A stretch of 17,152 nucleotides of DNA from NCBI GenBank assembly GCA_030642005.1, contig DAOWOP010000042.1, positions 1 through 17,152 of the forward strand, given 5' to 3'. A program made the position numbers and the translations under genes. A model generated the notes under the pieces. The model did no database searches, was not told the DNA's origin, and saw nothing but the letters and a program-made list of their open reading frames with translations. The first letter of the stretch is position 1; the number at the start of each line of letters is the position of its first letter. The stretch comes from Planctomycetales bacterium (GTDB lineage Bacteria; Planctomycetota; Phycisphaerae; SM23-33). Shown piece after piece: positions 15,764 through 17,152 of the stretch.

Positions 15764-15791
15764 TTGACGGTGAACGCCGACATGTTATTAT
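15764..15791 (+). promoter_or_regulatory. Candidate sigma-70 promoter for the tRNA-Ile/tRNA-Ala unit
   Basis: TTGACG (15764-15769) and TATTAT (15786-15791) are separated by 16 bases; each matches the consensus at 5 of 6 positions. It lies about 130 bases before tRNA-Ile. TTTGACAATT at 15810-15819 just downstream shares nine bases with the boxA-like element of the 23S leader and may be a weak second copy. Apart from this and the repeat at 15881, nothing else is seen between 15666 and 15918, and no 16S rRNA sequence is present. Confidence 0.5.
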
Positions 15792-15880
15792 TGTGGTGCT
15801 GTTTGGGTATTTGACAATTGCAGAAAGCCGCGGAAGAAATTCCAATTGAACAGCAGACGGCACGGTGTCCGATGGTGTTC

Positions 15881-15915
15881 AAATTGGAAATTGCAAATTG
15901 GAAATCGGAAATTGA
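15881..15915 (+). repeat. Tandem array of five 7-bp units before tRNA-Ile
   Basis: Five contiguous heptamers read AAATTGG, AAATTGC, AAATTGG, AAATCGG, AAATTGA, ending three bases before the first base of tRNA-Ile. The period is exactly 7. It belongs with the arrays at 3118-3262 and 15999-16056. Confidence 0.75.
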
Positions 15916-15918
15916 GAA

Positions 15919-15992
15919 GGGCTCGTAGCTCAGTTGGCTAGAGCACACCCCTGATAAGGGTGGGGTCGTTGGTTCGAATCCAACCGGGCCCA
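15919..15992 (+). tRNA. tRNA-Ile (anticodon GAU)
   Basis: A 74-base cloverleaf. The acceptor GGGCTCG (15919-15925) pairs with CGGGCCC (15985-15991), and the discriminator is A at 15992. The D arm has the usual TAGCTCAGTTGG form. The anticodon stem CACCC/GGGTG (15946-15950 with 15958-15962) holds GAT at 15953-15955. The T arm contains GGTTCGAATCC. The 3' CCA is not encoded. Together with tRNA-Ala it forms the pair normally found between 16S and 23S. Confidence 0.96.
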
Positions 15993-15998
15993 TTGGAA

Positions 15999-16056
15999 TT
16001 TTTGATTTAGGATTTTCGATTTGGGCCTGCGATCAAAAATCGAAAATCGAAAATGG
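15999..16056. repeat. Heptamer inverted repeat between the two tRNAs
   Basis: The left half is 7-base units TTTTTGA, TTTAGGA, TTTTCGA, TTTGGGC (15999-16026). The right half is AAAATCG, AAAATCG, AAAATGG (16036-16056). ATTTTCGATTT (16012-16022) is perfectly complementary to 16037-16047 and again to 16044-16054. A hairpin could thus form in the transcript between tRNA-Ile and tRNA-Ala. Confidence 0.75.
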
Positions 16057-16060
16057 AACC

Positions 16061-16133
16061 GGGGACGTAGCTCAGTTGGGAGAGCGTCTGGTTTGCAACC
16101 AGAAGGTCGGCGGTTCAATTCCGCTCGTCTCCA
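16061..16133 (+). tRNA. tRNA-Ala (anticodon UGC)
   Basis: A 73-base cloverleaf. The acceptor GGGGACG (16061-16067) pairs with CGTCTCC (16126-16132), giving the G3-U70 wobble that marks alanine tRNAs. The discriminator is A at 16133. The anticodon stem TCTGG/CCAGA encloses TTTGCAA with TGC at 16094-16096. The T arm contains GGTTCAATTCC. CCA is not encoded. It lies 68 bases after tRNA-Ile. Confidence 0.96.
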
Positions 16134-16179
16134 TTCGACTCACAAGAAAAGCCCTGCTGGGCTTTTCTTGTGAGTCGAA
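16134..16179 (+). other. Perfect 21-bp hairpin abutting tRNA-Ala
   Basis: Bases 16134-16154 (TTCGACTCACAAG, then AAAAGCCC) are an exact reverse complement of 16159-16179, with a 4-base loop TGCT. The stem begins at the base after the tRNA-Ala discriminator. No T run follows, so it is not a standard terminator. Its length and position suit a double-strand-specific (RNase III type) processing site or a small mobile palindrome. Confidence 0.8.
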
Positions 16180-16250
16180 GGACGAAGCCGGGCGACTGGT
16201 TGTGAGTGAACACGTCGGGGCTTTGTGGCGTACAGGTAAATTTGGGGGCG

Positions 16251-16312
16251 AATAAAAAAAATTTTCAATATCTCCAAAAAGCCTTGCATGATATAAAAAT
16301 GTTTGATATAAA
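16251..16312 (+). promoter_or_regulatory. Candidate 23S rRNA promoter with AT-rich UP-like tract
   Basis: TTGCAT (16284-16289) and TATAAA (16307-16312) are exactly 17 bases apart. An A/T-rich tract, about 16251-16280, lies directly upstream, like an UP element. A short G-rich discriminator (TAGGGAC) follows the -10 hexamer. The -35 matches consensus only in its first three bases. The promoter lies after tRNA-Ala and about 240 bases before 23S. Confidence 0.6.
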
Positions 16313-16369
16313 TAGGGACTGGACTGACTGGGCCGATAGGGTCGTCTGTCCAAATGTCGCAAGCAAACG

Positions 16370-16382
16370 GCTCTTTGACAAT
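16370..16382 (+). promoter_or_regulatory. boxA-like antitermination element in the 23S leader
   Basis: GCTCTTTGACAAT closely matches the rRNA boxA of other bacteria (E. coli: GCTCTTTAACAAT; one difference). It lies about 50 bases after the predicted transcription start and 170 before mature 23S. BoxA recruits NusB/S10 to keep RNA polymerase from terminating in untranslated rRNA. Confidence 0.75.
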
Positions 16383-16551
16383 CGCATAGAGGTAGCAAAC
16401 TTTGAGGTTCACCAACGGTTCTGCGTGGTAAGGCACAGGTTACAAACGTGTGCCGGCGGCGCGCAGGATCAGAGCGTCAGGCGGCTTGAACGTTTATTGC
16501 GTGTTTGTCTCGTCAACCTTTCCGTCGATGAGTGCAGGCTTGTGATAAATG

Positions 16552-17152
16552 TGATCAAGCTACTAAGGGTGCAAGGTGGATGTCTAGGCGTGATGAGGCG
16601 ATGAAGGACGTGGTAGGCTGCGATAAGCCCAGGGGAGTTGTCAAACGAGCATTGATCCTGGGATTTCCGAATGGGGCAACCCACCGTCACTGTGCAAGCA
16701 GATGTCGGTACCGGCGGGTGAATGTATAGCCCGTCCGGGGCGAACGCAGGGAACTGAAACATCTAAGTACCTGCAGGAAAGAAAATCAACCGAGACTCCG
16801 TGAGTAGCGGCGAGCGAAAGCGGATGAGCCCAAACCCGATCTTCGGATCGGGGGTTGCGGGCGTCGATCTGGAGTTACAAAGGCAACGGTAGCCAAAGAG
16901 TCTGGAAAGGCTCACGATACAGGGTGACAGTCCCGTAGGCGACACCGCGAGCCCTCCGTTGTGGTCGATGTTCCAGAGTAGCACGGATGCCGTGGAACTC
17001 CGTGTGAAGCTGGGGGGCCCACCCTCCAAGGCTAAGTACTACATCACGACCGATAGTGGACAAGTAAGGCGACTGAATGATGAAAAGAACCCCTATTAGG
17101 GGAGTTAAAAGTACCTGAAACCATGCACCTACAAGTGGTCGGAGCCCTATGG
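16552..17152 (+). rRNA. 23S ribosomal RNA, 5' part
   Basis: The gene runs off the right edge, with about 600 of some 2,900 bases present. Conserved blocks in order include CTACTAAG near the start, GGTGGATG, GAGGCGATGAAGGACGTG, TGCGATAAGC, GATTTCCGAATGGGGCAACC, GGGAACTGAAACATCTAAGT, AATCAACCGAGA, AGTAGCGGCGAGCGAAAG, TCTGGAAAGG, GATACAGGGTGACAG, CCTCCAAGGCTAAGTACT and ACCTGAAACC. The 5' end at about 16552 is by analogy with E. coli and is good to a few bases. A TTCG tetraloop hairpin (CCCGATC at 16835-16841 with 16846-16852) is in a variable region. A normally conserved block near 17061-17086 is divergent. Confidence 0.97.

Noticed and set aside
15881..16056. CRISPR-like array
   Set aside because: The repeat unit is 7 bases with no unique spacers, and two tRNA-linked arrays in opposite orientation do not fit CRISPR.
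16134..16179. Standard Rho-independent terminator after tRNA-Ala
   Set aside because: The stem is perfect, but it is followed by a purine-rich, not T-rich, sequence.
16140..17063. Several short open frames over the 23S gene and its leader
   Set aside because: The region is rRNA and its control sequence; the frames are chance products.

Overview
The window looks like a piece of chromosome from a planctomycete, probably of the Phycisphaerae type. It begins with the end of a PEP-CTERM protein. Intergenic DNA carries degenerate repeat elements of the kind common in environmental planctomycetes. The rRNA genes appear split, since a 23S gene with tRNA-Ile and tRNA-Ala in front has no 16S gene beside it. 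The lineage is inferred from these traits and was not tested by a search.

Layout. 1-532: end of a PEP-CTERM surface protein, a strong hairpin terminator and a ~280-bp inverted-repeat element. 533-1249 (minus): a secreted protein of unknown function. 1329-3113: alanine dehydrogenase (ald), a large stem-loop and a FabZ/FabA-type hot-dog dehydratase. 3118-3304: a heptamer-based inverted repeat and a second hairpin. 3342-6875: a very large AsmA/TamB-like membrane-anchored protein with a ~122-residue module repeated about six times. 6918-9187: methylthioadenosine phosphorylase (mtnP) and a metal-dependent amidohydrolase. 9264-10688: the signal recognition particle GTPase (ffh).

10712-12610 is a lower-GC accessory patch: a small lipoprotein, then two tightly overlapping small-gene pairs that look like toxin-antitoxin modules. 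One pairs a 73-aa protein with a nucleotidyltransferase; the other pairs a DUF4258 protein with a 73-aa partner. 12603-15665 holds a SAM methyltransferase that overlaps the second pair, an FAD-dependent oxidoreductase and a GNAT acetyltransferase.

15666-17152 is the ribosomal RNA region. A candidate promoter leads into tRNA-Ile(GAU) and tRNA-Ala(UGC), which are bracketed by 7-bp repeat arrays. A perfect 21-bp hairpin starts at the base after tRNA-Ala. It is followed by an AT-rich UP-like tract, a promoter with 17-bp spacing, a boxA-like antitermination element and the first ~600 nt of 23S rRNA. The 23S gene therefore seems to have its own promoter and antitermination signal, as expected if it is unlinked from 16S.

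Most genes here are ordinary housekeeping genes. The parts most worth checking are the repeated-module AsmA-like protein, the split rRNA locus with its hairpin, promoter and boxA, the heptamer repeat family, and the paired small genes downstream of ffh. Nothing in the window can be called a wholly new system with confidence from sequence alone.
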